64,000 nucleotides of DNA. Origin: Timema cristinae. Its lineage: Eukaryota; Arthropoda; Insecta; Phasmatodea; Timematidae. A program made the translations under genes and the position numbers. The notes below the pieces were generated by a model. That model worked only from the letters and a program-made list of their open reading frames with translations. It had not been told where the DNA came from and searched no databases. Location: assembly GCA_039000515.1 (NCBI GenBank), contig JBCFYV010000217.1, forward strand, positions 34,211 through 98,210, written 5' to 3'. This document shows, piece after piece, positions 37,070-47,651 of the stretch; position 1 is the first letter of the stretch, and each line of letters starts with the position of its first letter.

Positions 37070-37640
37070 CTCTCCTGAAGATGTGTAATAGTGACGACCA
37101 GGAACAGAAACTTGCCTTGATGTAAGCCAGGTTTCCTTTTATTTCATTGTTTGAAAACAATTCTTGAGAGTTCTTAATGGAACTAGCATCTTGTGTGTCA
37201 AGACAATCTACCATAAACTGTAAAGTTTGAAAATGGTCACAATAATATACACAGGCATCAATCCAAGTGCCTCACCGCGTGATAATAGGCTGTAATGGCA
37301 AGGAAACATCGGGAGCCCACGAATACAATGGCAATGTAACGTCCCCACAGGTTTCATCAATGAAAAAGAAAATCTTCTTTCCGTAGACTGGTTTTCTTAT
37401 TTTTATCATAATTTCATCGTAACATTGTAGTATATAGTTTATTTTAGTGTGGACTAGTCTGGAATAGAATGAGCTGCATGTTTATTAACTATCCTAGAAA
37501 ATCCTTTAGTTTAGTATTGCTCAGTTTCCACAGAGGAATGTTCGCAGAAACCAGAACGTCACACAAATCTTAATACAATTTTGAAGACTTTTCTTGATTT
37601 GTGGATGCATTTTGTGCAAGTAATGTAGCATTGGACGTTA
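37061..37640 (-). pseudogene. hAT transposase-like protein, N-terminal/central part (split gene)
   Basis: Minus-strand translation gives, in order, DLCDVLVSANIPLWKLSNTK near 37570-37510, a stop, then FFFIDETCGDVTLPLYSWA near 37375-37320, and WIDACVYYCDHFQTLQFMVD followed by LAYIKASFCSW near 37275-37110. This is the order found in hAT transposases of the CGGBP1-like type: a D-A-x-x-x-A-N-I-P-L-x-K-L block, the D-E-T-T-D catalytic block and a Y-I-x-x-x-F block. At least two in-frame stops are seen before the insertion point. It continues at 30371 on the far side of the 6.7 kb element. Confidence 0.6.
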
Positions 37641-38289
37641 TATGGGAGACGCTACAAACATAAACAAAAGAAGAGACTTACTGCATTCGACTGTCGACTG
37701 GGCCTGCGGGGAACAACGGCTCAAAACCTCCGGACGAACTTTCACTAACCCGGGAGAACAAGACACTAAGAGCGCGTAGTGACTGACAAGTTCAGCCGAC
37801 GCCCTGGGCTGGCTGCACATGCGCAGTAACGAGTTCCCGTCACGAGAAGGTTCACGAAGCTCAGCATTGCTTGCACTATGTTCCATTTAAATCCAGAATG
37901 CTTCCCCCCCCTTCTCCTTTAGTCCTCCACTGATTTTTGTATATATTCTGTTCCCTGTATCGATAACGACACAATTGGGCCTGTGTCATATCAGGGATAG
38001 GATAAGCTCCGGCTTTCTACTTCATAAAATGTAAGATCTAAAACCATTTTCGGCAAATTAAACCTTTTTTTTTAATGTAAATCATTTCTAAATTCAATTT
38101 TGGCTCAAATTTCAAATAACCTAAAAAATCAATCTGACAGTTAAGAAAATAGTTTTTTTTGAGATCACCTTTTTGCAAGGTCAGGGCGACTTAGCGCCAG
38201 TAGAGTCACGACTAATCGATTGTATCGATTATGTACTATATTGTTTAAATTAATGTTCGCGGGAACTATGTTAGTATTTGAATTAGTTT
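37641..38289. other. GC-rich patch upstream of the hAT-like pseudogene, then AT-rich DNA
   Basis: 37680-37880 is unusually rich in G, C and CpG for this window and contains GCACATGCGCAGT, close to an NRF-1-type palindrome. It lies just upstream of the hAT-like gene and could be its old promoter region. An 82-codon minus-strand ORF there has no domain. Confidence 0.3.
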
Positions 38290-38700
38290 ATCTTATTGTG
38301 ATACGCTATGTGCCTTTTCTTAATGGGCAGATATTTAGAACTTGAATATAACATATCTTATTGTCATACGGTATGAGCCATTTATTATGGACAAATATTT
38401 AGTATTTGAATTTAATATATCTTATTGTCATACGCTATTAGCCATTTGTTATGGACAAATATTTAGTATTTGAATTTAATATATCTTATTGTGATACGCT
38501 ATTAGCCATTTATTATGGACAAATATTTAGTATTTGAATTGAATATATCTTATTGTCATACGCTATTAGCCATTTATTATGGACAAATATTTGTATTTGA
38601 ATTTAAAATATCTAATTGTCATACGCTATGTACCATTCCTAATGGGCATATATATTATGTTTGAAATTAGATTTTTTTGTTGCCATTGACTAGGTGCCTT
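38290..38700. repeat. 64-bp AT-rich minisatellite, about 6 copies
   Basis: TCTTATTGTSATACGCTAT recurs at 38291, 38356, 38420, 38484, 38548 and, mutated, 38611. The unit continues with AGCCATTTATTATGGACAAA and TATTTAGTATTTGAATTTAA. Central copies are nearly identical and edge copies are diverged. Confidence 0.9.
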
Positions 38701-40050
38701 TTTTAAAGGATTAATATTTAATGATGGAATCCAAATTGTCATGTTGTTTTTACTATGCGCCATTACTAATGGGCGACATCTTAAAGTTAACATTTAAGTA
38801 ATCTGATGAATATTTACCCTCTGTCTCTTTAGCTTCAATTAATAGTTATTTATGAATTTAATCTATTTTCTTTATACTTCGCAACAACAACAATGTATAT
38901 ATTTGGAGGAACTGTTAAAAATCTAATTGAGTTATGGTTAATAAATATCGACTAACTTTGACTTATACTAATTCTTATTATATATTTATCCCATCATTCC
39001 CAAGGTTATTCGTCAAACGTTTTGGTTTAATATGAACTTTTCCGAGGCTGAAGTCTCTTGCCGTCTGGTTGAGATAGAGGGTCACATTTATAACTCCTCA
39101 GCATTCGCTCTGGGTTAAACCCCCCCCCCCCCCCCCTTTCTTGTAGTGTTTATATTTTCGATGTATTTTGTTGTCATCTGCCCCTTTTGGATGCTACAGT
39201 AATATTTGAGAAGTTTTCTTTTTATTAACATTCTGGATACCACGGACATGTTTGTTGCGACTCTTATGCTGTTGAATGGTTAAATCTTTTATCTGATGCC
39301 AGCCATTTTCACTTCACATATTTTACAGAAAAGTATTTCTTTATCTGTAAAAAATATATCTCCGAATTCAGTAATAATTTGCCTCAAATGATTCACTTTA
39401 GATGTCTTGGTTTTAGGTATTCTAAATACTCACGAAATAATTGCATAGTAGTAAATATAACGCACACTTTATAAATGTAAGCTACGCAATGAAAACCTTT
39501 TGACAACTAAAATCACGTGTTCTACTTAACATTGGAATACCGACACCTGCTTTAAAAGCAATAGCTCCCTCTCCCCCTTTAAAGCTTATATAAAGTGAGT
39601 GAATTGCAGGCAAAGGCGGTACAAAGTTCATTTTAACTCTAAAAATAGCTTTACTCCAGCAGCCACCCGTCATCACAGCAAACCTTTCCAACTCAAGTGA
39701 AGTGAGTGTCTCACCAGGAACGTGGGTTTTATAAGCACCTGGTAAAGACGATACAACGTTCATTTGGACCCAGATATTATTTTCTAGAGTGAACAAGTGT
39801 GTCGTAAAATATTTTATATTTGAATAACCATGTTTCTTCAAAGCATGCTTAAAAATGACTTATTAAGCCAAAAAAAGGAAGAAAAATTACCTAGAATTCC
39901 AAAATGGTAAAAGGCGACAAAAAATTACCTATAAAATATTTATTTCTACAACCAGGGAATCATTAACAGAGTTTATGTACAAATGAGCATTGTCCTTGAT
40001 GGACCAAAAAAAGATGACGTAATCAAAATCCGGGCCCTGAATTAGTAGAT
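38701..40050. other. Intergenic DNA with a C-homopolymer and an unassigned ORF
   Basis: A C-run of about 17 lies at 39120. A 119-codon minus-strand ORF (39482-39841) has two loosely repeated segments (MNVVSSLPGAYKTH and MNFVPPLPAIHSLY), which suggests an old internal duplication. It has no recognisable domain and I do not call it a gene. Confidence 0.3.
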
Positions 40051-40092
40051 AAGCGTATAAACCGCACGGGTACCTAGACGCGGTGATAAAAA
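40051..40092 (+). repeat. Orphan SINE tail
   Basis: AAGCGTATAAACCGCACGGG followed by TACCTAGACGCGGTGAT matches the 3' tail shared by SINE families A and B, without any body attached. Confidence 0.55.
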
Positions 40093-40311
40093 CAGTTTCC
40101 AAAGTATAGTGAGAATAGGGATATTGTTGTAAGAAAAACGTGATAGTCAAGAACTACAATATAATACACAACACATACTTTTTCTGTCCCTTATCTAAAA
40201 ATGGGGACATTTCCTGAAACTCTTATGATTTGTGAAACGAAATAATAGACATTGTAGTAGTGGGTGAAATAAGAGTTCCAGCGCACTTTCTCCCATAAAG
40301 TTAACATTGAC

Positions 40312-40356
40312 CCTCCTTACACGGGGTGTGGAGCCTCCACGCCCCGTGTAAGGAGG
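40312..40356. repeat. 22-bp-arm hairpin
   Basis: CCTCCTTACACGGGGTGTGG plus AG is followed by one C and then its reverse complement with a single T/C difference (a G-U pair in RNA). It is GC-rich in an AT-rich setting. Its role is unknown; it might be an element end, a cruciform or a small-RNA hairpin. Confidence 0.8.
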
Positions 40357-40504
40357 ATCACTTTCTCCCTGTAGACGCTTGGCGAGGTGGTTCAACCTGT
40401 GGGTCCCTTTTCCCAAGTGCTGATTAGTAGTGATATTGGCGTTTCAGCACACTACATCACACCACGAGATAGTATTGTGATTTCAATCAACCCCCTTTCC
40501 TCTG

Positions 40505-40522
40505 ATTGGCTGCTATAAATAG
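40505..40522 (+). promoter_or_regulatory. Candidate CCAAT-TATA core promoter
   Basis: ATTGG (inverted CCAAT) at 40505-40509 is followed by TATAAATAG at 40514-40522 and then a long pyrimidine-rich tract. A start site about 30 bp downstream would lie in that tract. The CCAAT box is closer to TATA than usual, and no downstream gene is recognised, so this is only a candidate. Confidence 0.35.
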
Positions 40523-40749
40523 CCTCCTTCCCCCCTCCTCCTGCCCATCCTCCACCGCTCCTCCTCGTGCCCGCCTCCCTACAGCCCCCTCACCTACAAA
40601 CCCCGGACATGTTGGTTCTTGATGATTAATAATTGTTAATTAATTATTGCTAATTAATTATTGTTAATTAATTAATTGGTAGTATTGAGGTGTTGGAGTT
40701 TCTCTTTGTTGATTAGGGCGTTGTAGATTATTTTGGGTCAGCATGAGGC

Positions 40750-40975
40750 CATGGCACGAGCCTCGCGCTATGGCTGTCGGGGGTAGAATTAACATTGGTT
40801 CCTCCGTCACAAGGCTCTGTCGCGGAACAAGCAGCACGAACCTCGCGCTTAGACTGTCGGGGGTAGAATGAACATTGGTTCCTCTGCCACAAGGCTTTGT
40901 CGGACTGTCCAGCACGAACCGCGCGCTATGGCTGTCTGGGTAGAGTGTGATAAATGGTTCCTCTGCCTTTCACTT
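40750..40975. repeat. 80-bp direct repeat, 3 copies
   Basis: GCACGARCCTCGCGCTATGG recurs at about 40754, 40834 and 40912, each followed by CTGTCGGGGGTAGAAT and TTGGTTCCTCYG. It is GC-rich. Minus-strand ORFs through it have no domain. Confidence 0.8.
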
Positions 40976-41546
40976 CCCCCTCCTTTCGCAACCCTGGCAC
41001 CATTCTGGTGGGTCGACAGGTCAGGAAAAGAATAGATCGTGAACTCGGCAACCTGGGGTTTCCTTGGCACCAGAATGCCGGGCCCAACAAGATGAGTTGA
41101 GACAGGAATAGGTATTGAGGTCATTGACCCGGGCAACGGGTTTTCCCTATGACTTCAAAAAAATATTTAGGGAGGGTAAGGTGGGTGGTGAACCAGGTGT
41201 TTCTATAATACTTACACCATTAATTTGATAAAACTTTCATAAATCACCAAAATATTATTATAATATTACTACGTATTGGGTGTTACTAGTTTGTCCGTTT
41301 ATTAAAACGTTTCCCATGAGGTACTGCGAGGAAGCGAGTAACGTCACCTCCCACCTATAACTAATTTTAACTAACTATTTAATTTTGATAAAGCCGTGCT
41401 GTTTCACCTGATGAAATCAGGCTATGATACTCACAAGCAATCAAACGTTTTACATAATAAAAATATTTGTAACATAGGTTAATACACAAAGTTTATTTTT
41501 CAATATACTTAAGTACAAAACAAAAGGTGAAATATATATATATATT
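40976..41546. other. Segment downstream of the DNA polymerase relic
   Basis: No gene seen. If the polymerase belongs to a Maverick/Polinton, one end might lie here, but no inverted-repeat partner was found in the window. Confidence 0.3.
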
Positions 41547-44500
41547 TTATGTCTCCATTGGTGAACAAATTTGTCTTATTTTGTAGTGACCGTATGCAAG
41601 AGTGTCGCATCCATTATCTAAAATATAGCGTTTGTCATCCCTTGGTGAAAGTGCAAGTTTATTCAAAGAGATACTGTACAATTGATGTTTCTCACTTCTT
41701 ATCATAGACCTATAGCGTAAAATCCTCTGTTTTAAACATTTTTTATAATGAGAATATTTAATTTTCTTTTTGAGAGTTGTTTTTGATTCACCTCTACCTA
41801 CTTTTTTCTCCTCAAGACTCTCCTTTTGAATGGAGTAGAGTTTAGGTCGAAGTCCCACAAACTCTCGAATTCACTCTCCATTCATCTCATCCTTCATTCT
41901 ACCCAGAGCTTTTTATGTGCATACACTGTGCAAAAAATGTGTTTCTGGATAGTCTGAAGGGTCGAATCGGTCTATATTATCAAACATATCCACATACACA
42001 TTTTCTGTTTTCAGTTCATAACAGAGGGAGTCTGAGTTTGTGAATAAGAGCTTTGCATTTTGTCAATATTTCCTCTTAACATAATTATAATGAAAGTTAT
42101 ACATAATAAACTTGCTTATATCTAAGATAGCAAAGCCTGCATAAATAGGCTTATTCAAAAGTAGGCTTATTTTTCTCATGTGAACCCCAACTAGCTCGTC
42201 CGTGAAGATTGTATAAGCAATAAATGCTGGTGAAGCAATACGCTTCTTTAGTCTTTTTTCATTATTTAGTAATTGAACATTTACACAATGTCTTTGATTC
42301 TCCATCGACTTCCCGAATACTGCATTGTTCATGAGTTTGAAAAAGTTCTTTTCAAATCCATTTAATGCGTTTTTTCGTCGGGATGTATTAAAATTAATAA
42401 AAATTAATCAACCAAGCGCTCTGATTGAAAGTTAGGAATCGGTGTATCTTTTGAAGCTTCATAACCAAGGAAATATACAGTTTTAAATTACGGTAGTGTA
42501 CCACATAATTTTGTTTACTGTTTAGGTTGGGCACTAGATTTTCTGTTTTCCCACTGGTGGGAAAGTTCAGCTTGGATTGCATATACTTAGAGAATGGGGA
42601 TAACATCTCAGGAGTAACTATGACTTTTTCAGGAGCAAGTGGATAGTCACTGTGCTCGTCATGAATTTCTTCCGGATACTCTAGATCCACTCCTAATATA
42701 TAACCCACAGTGCTATCATCAACAACTGAAATTATATTGAGTTCTGCTATTTCACTCTTGTTCAACCACCTAAAATTACTCTGTGGAAGGTAATCAGACA
42801 TAACATTTCCGTATAGGTTATTACAATCCCCGTATGTGATATACTTCACCTCCTTTTCAGGATTAAAATCCATCATATCGGGATTGTTTGCTTCAGAATG
42901 TCTATTAGAAATCATAGACACTCCACCAAGTATCCCCTTTTCAATGAATAAATGCATTTCAATGTCAGTTAATAGCTCCAACTCAACCTTGGTCATCTTT
43001 AAAAAGGCTGCCCATGCTAGTACAGGGCTTGTGCAAATATGTAGACAGTCTAATTTATAGTACTCAAAACACAAAGAGCGAAAGTATTCGAAGACTTCTG
43101 CTAAAAGTAGAACATCACTTAAAACATATAAATTTTGATAATCATCCATAGTGTTCATTTCAAATTTTTCCCACACAATTGTAGCATGAGCGTAGTCACT
43201 TTCTGAAATATGTTCTTGGTGCATCTGATTATAGAATGCGGATTTTGGTGGTAATTGATTATCTTTCATTTTAATGCGGCAATCCATGTAGTCATAAGGG
43301 AACACACCTTTTCGTAGCAGTAGATCTACTTTATCGAAAGGGATATTTTCATGGAGTATTTTAAATTGAGTTTTCCCAACATGCAAAACATTTTCAACAA
43401 TTTTTCAAGAGATGTGCTTAAAAACTGGAACGAGTCAATAAATTTTAAATACCAAAGACTGAATGAGATATATTTCTCCATGTTGTTTAGGATACACGAT
43501 ATTCTTCTATCTGTAAACTTCCCAACTTTCTGCATGATAATATGGGCGTCATAATTTTTTAAATTCTGTAATAGGACGGGTATTCTCTTGGTATATTGAA
43601 ACTGAATCTTGCACATACTATGAGATGCACCCCTATAAGCTCCACTGAGATGACAGTGGTCACGGACGCGGTCTTGAGCCAACTCCTTCTCACCGATACT
43701 ACAGACGCTAGCCGAAATAAATTCATTTTCTTGTTCAGGGTTGATGCGCATAGGGACATTTTTCTTCATCTCGGTGATCATGTTTTCTTCTTCAGCAAGT
43801 TTATGAAGAAAGGTATCCACAACATTTTCACTACTATAGACAACCGGAGGTTTCACACATTTACCTTCCGAATCGACAATTATACATGCAAATCCTGATG
43901 GCGTATGCTTCGTTATTTTGGTAGTTGATGAGTGATCAGGGTTAGGTGCACACTCAAACACTCAAACACTCAAAATCTGCATAGATCACATACGGGATTT
44001 TTAGCATATGTTTATATGTTGAAGATTTCAATATTTTATCCTCTTCCTTGGGCATTTGTATCTTCTGAGCATCGAAATCAGCACACCTCTCACTATGCTC
44101 ATCCCTGAGATTTTCCTTGGAAAATCTATGCAAACAATATTTGCAATAGTATGATTCACCATTGTATCTGGTCAGCGAGCTTAGCAATAATCTCCTCCAT
44201 CCACATTGGAAAGAAACAACAAATCCACGTGATTGTCACGACTAACCTTAGTTATTCTTAAAGGGAATATTTCCCCTTGGTAGCCGTACACATTAATTGA
44301 TACATTATTTTGTTTTTCAAACTTAGTTATTTGTGGTATTTGGACAGGATATTCTATACCATCCATATTTAGTTTACCTTCCAATGATATATACTTACTC
44401 ACTCGATTCGATTAGCGTCCTTGTCAGCTGGGTATAGAAACACAGACCAAAGAAAACATTTACTGTCAGCATTTCTTATATTAATTAGAGCATTCTTATT

Positions 44501-45045
44501 TATCAACTCTTCTGGTAATGGAATATAGCTGGAAGCAGCCAAAGGAACATATTTAGCTAGTTTAAGCTCTAAGTATTTCACACGGTCCTCAGACCAACCA
44601 TTTCCTTTGTGGTGGAATGAAGAAGCTGCTTCAATCATGTAAGTGTATACATCCTCAATCTGTGATTTTAATTCGTCAGGACTTAGAGTGACCATACACT
44701 TACTGCGAAAGTAAGGGGTGATTGTTTCATTTCTCTCCTCACCAACACGAGAGCACTCTACACAGGCAGATGTATACCATTTAAGATTACCCATTACATT
44801 AAGTGGTTGGACAAGCGTTGCTTCCAACTACCTTTTATTTTCGTTAATAAAGACTAAAAATAACGAGTCTTTCAAGGGAGAGAGCTTGAGGATTTTGACT
44901 GTACCATTCAAAGCTTTTGAAAAACTGCAAGGGTCATAATCTTCATCAATACCGAGATTCTCAATAGATTCCTGCTGTCTTGACTTTGAAGAGGCCGAGA
45001 GTACCAAACTCCATGTCTCAGTCGGGGTGGTAGGACGACGTAAAT
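41547..45045 (-). pseudogene. Protein-primed family B DNA polymerase, Maverick/Polinton type, degenerate
   Basis: Read on the minus strand from about 45045, seven open pieces in shifting frames follow the domain order of protein-primed PolB. Seen in order: a start region with a stop near 44828; a KCFLWSVFLYP block; a YPVQIPQITKFEKQNNVSIN block; a C2H2-like finger (YYCKYCLHRF, 44150); the exonuclease motif VIYADFECL (about 43970); a DHCHLSGAYRG knuckle; NLKNYDAHIIM; FPYDYMDCRIKMKDN; YGDCNNLYG (polymerase motif A); MNNAVFGKSMEN with YAGFAILDISKFIMY (motif B region); and a C-terminal DDKRYIL and TLAYGHY. The motif C region near 42040 reads FTNSDSL where YTDTDSL is usual, so the first catalytic Asp is lost. 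At least five frameshifts or stops make it a relic. Other Maverick genes (integrase, ATPase, protease, capsid) were not found nearby. Confidence 0.85.
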
Positions 45046-45264
45046 GTTAAAGGTTTATTTTCATCTAGGAGAACAAGCGTCCTTACACAATTTCTCCCCA
45101 AACCAATTTGGATGTGTTTCAATACTTTCCCCATCCTGTCCACCCAAGTAAGATGGTTTAAGTTATTTATTGGCAATAATTCCACTATGAACTATTGGCA
45201 ACACAATGAATAGTAAATACTAATCGTTGTAGAAGATGGCTAAAACTAAGGCCCAGAGGTGAAA
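45046..45264. other. Spacer between polymerase relic and 31-bp array
   Basis: No feature recognised. Confidence 0.35.
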
Positions 45265-46585
45265 TAAATCATGGTGGAGATGAAACAGGGTTTAATGAAT
45301 CATGATGGAGATGAAACAGGTTTTAATGAATCATGATGGAGATGAAACAAGGTGAAATGAATCATGGTGGAACTGAAACAGGGTGAAATGAATCATGATG
45401 GAGATGAAACAGGGTGAAATGAATCATGATGGAGATGAAAAGGGGGAAATGAATCATGATAGAGATGAAACAGGGTGAAATTAATCATGATGGAGATGAA
45501 ACCGGAAGAAATGAATCATGGTGGGGTTGAAACAGAGTGAAATGAATCATGAAGGAGATGAAAGAGGGTGAAATGAATAATTATGGAGATGAAACCGGAA
45601 GAAATGAATCATGGTGGGGTTGAAACAGGGTGAAATGAATCATGGTGGGGTTGAAACAGGGTGAAATGAATCATGATGGAGATGAAACAGGGTGAAATGA
45701 ATCATGATGGGGATTAAACAGGGTGAAATGAATCATTATGAAGATGAAACAAGGTGAAATGAATCATGATGGGGATGAAAGAGGGTGAAATGAATAATGG
45801 TGGCGATGAAACATGGTGAAATGAATCATGGTGGAACTGAACCAGGGTGAAATGAATCATGATGGAGATGAAACAAGGTGAAATTAATCATTGTGGAGAT
45901 GAAACAGGATGAAATGAATCATGATAGAGATGAAACAGGGATAAATGAATCATGGTGGAGATGAAACAGGGTGAAATGAATCATGATGGAGATGAAACAG
46001 GGTGAAATGAATCATGGTGGAGATGAAACAGGGTGAAATGAATCATGATAGAGATGAAACAGGGATAAATGAATCATGATGGAGATGAAACAGGGATTAA
46101 TGAATAACGATGGAGATGAAACAGCGTTTAATGAATCATGATGGAGATGAAACAAGGTGAAATGATTAATGATGGAGATGAAACAGAGAGAAATGAATCA
46201 TGGTGGAGATGAAACAGGGTTTAATGAATAATGATGGTGATGAAACAGGGTTTAATGAATCATGATGGAGATGAAACAAGGTGAAATGAATCATGGTGGA
46301 ACTGAAACAGGGTGAAATGAATCATGATGGAGATGAAACAAGGTGAAATGAATCATGGTGGAGATGAAACAGGATGAAATGAATCATGGTGGAGATGGAA
46401 CAGGGAGGAATTGAATCATGGTGGAGATGAAACAGGGTGAAATGAATAATGTTGGAGATGGAATAGGGGTGAAATGAATCATGGTGGAGATTGAACAGGG
46501 GTGAAATGAATCATGGTTTAGATTGAACAGGGGGAAATGAATCATGGTTGAGATGGAACAGGGGGAAATGAATCATGGTTGAGTT
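45265..46585. repeat. 31-bp minisatellite, left segment, about 42 copies
   Basis: The unit is GAATCATGATGGAGATGAAA followed by CAGGGTGAAAT, with ATGGTGG, TTTAAT and GAGGAAT variants. It stops abruptly at the LTR element and resumes at 52975, so the two segments were one array. Towards the insertion the units gain an extra base (GGGGTGAAATGAATC). Confidence 0.95.
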
Positions 46586-47547
46586 TGTCGTTCCTGGACT
46601 GTCCTTTCATGCTTCGGGGAGCTGGACGGGGCGTCTTCTAAACCTAGGTCGCGAAGTTTCAGCTGCACCTTTTTATTGGTTAGGTATTTTATATGAGTTC
46701 TTCTGGGGTCTGAGAGGGGCAGGGGGTGATAATTGACTAGATTGTAAGGAGGAGGAAGAGAGAGGGGTCGTAATCGGTAGGTGGATTGCATGGGAACAGG
46801 TTTCGGAGGAACTGGGGGGGATGCCGCAGATGGATATGGAAAAGGTGTCTGTGTGAGGAGGGCCTTGAAAATACGGTATTGCTCTCCCTTGCTGCGACGA
46901 TACGGCAATGGTGTCGGAGGGGGGGGGGTCATGAGTAGTGGCGGCCCGAATGCTTCTGAGCGCTTAAAAAATTGTAAGAAAAAAGGAGGTGGGGATGGGT
47001 GAAGGATAAGTGGCAGCCCGAATGGTTCTGAGCGCAAAAACAATTATAAGAAAAAGGGGGGGGGGACGGGTGAAGGATAATGGCAGCCCGAATGGTTCTG
47101 AGCGCAGAGGAGTGTTTGTGTTAAAGAAATGAAACTAAATCATTAGGTAGGAGACAGGCGCTGTTTATTATTTATTTTTTTCTTATGTCCGTACATTTGC
47201 AATCTCTATCATCGAGAGGAGGGTGGGCCCAACCCTCCTCCTCGGTCTTATTCTCTAACTTATTCTATCATGTCTATTATAACCTTCTTATTCTTAATCT
47301 AAGACTAAAACTACTGCATCATATTATATGTTTTTACCTTTGAATAGGGTTTTTTCCCTTTTATTGTTTATGGTCTTTAGCTTGATCGAGCCCTTCGTCC
47401 TGGCACGATCTCTTAGAGTGTTTGGAACTTAGTGGACGGGCCTTGGGGAGGATGGTGGCCCGTTTAGCAGACCGCGCGGGGGAGGGCTCGAGGAAGAAGG
47501 GGTTAAGGGCGACGTGGTCTCGGAATGGTCACTAGAGTCGCACAACA
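46586..47547 (-). repeat. 3' LTR
   Basis: In element orientation it starts TGTTGTGCGACTC and ends GGAACGACA (TG...CA). It carries three imperfect ~70-bp repeats (GGCAGCCCGAATGGTTCTGA blocks at 46933-47105). A proline-rich open frame of 156 codons in the sense direction (47043-46573) crosses the LTR and runs past its end. The sense-strand AATAAA (46672-46677 as TTTATT) is the likely polyadenylation signal. Confidence 0.95.
46672..46677 (-). promoter_or_regulatory. LTR polyadenylation signal AATAAA
   Basis: AATAAA on the minus strand, about 10 nt after the LTR TATA box and roughly 85 nt before the LTR end. In the 3' LTR it would end the element's transcript. Confidence 0.5.
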
Positions 47548-47557
47548 ATTCCCCCTT
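47548..47557 (-). promoter_or_regulatory. Polypurine tract
   Basis: AAGGGGGAAT on the minus strand directly abuts the 3' LTR. It is the expected primer for plus-strand DNA synthesis. Confidence 0.8.
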
Positions 47558-47651
47558 GTAAAGTTGACCAGTTCCGAGACGTAAGTTCACTCGCGGTCAC
47601 TTCGAACACTTTCTGATAACCCGGCACTTTTTGTAAACACTTTGTTCCGAT

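Noticed and set aside
39482..39841. 119-codon minus-strand gene
   Set aside because: Length is not exceptional for chance, there is no domain or promoter, and part of it looks like an internal sequence duplication.
46573..47043. Env-like or accessory protein encoded in the LTR
   Set aside because: The proline-rich frame is broken in the other LTR by a homopolymer change and has no signal peptide or membrane segment.
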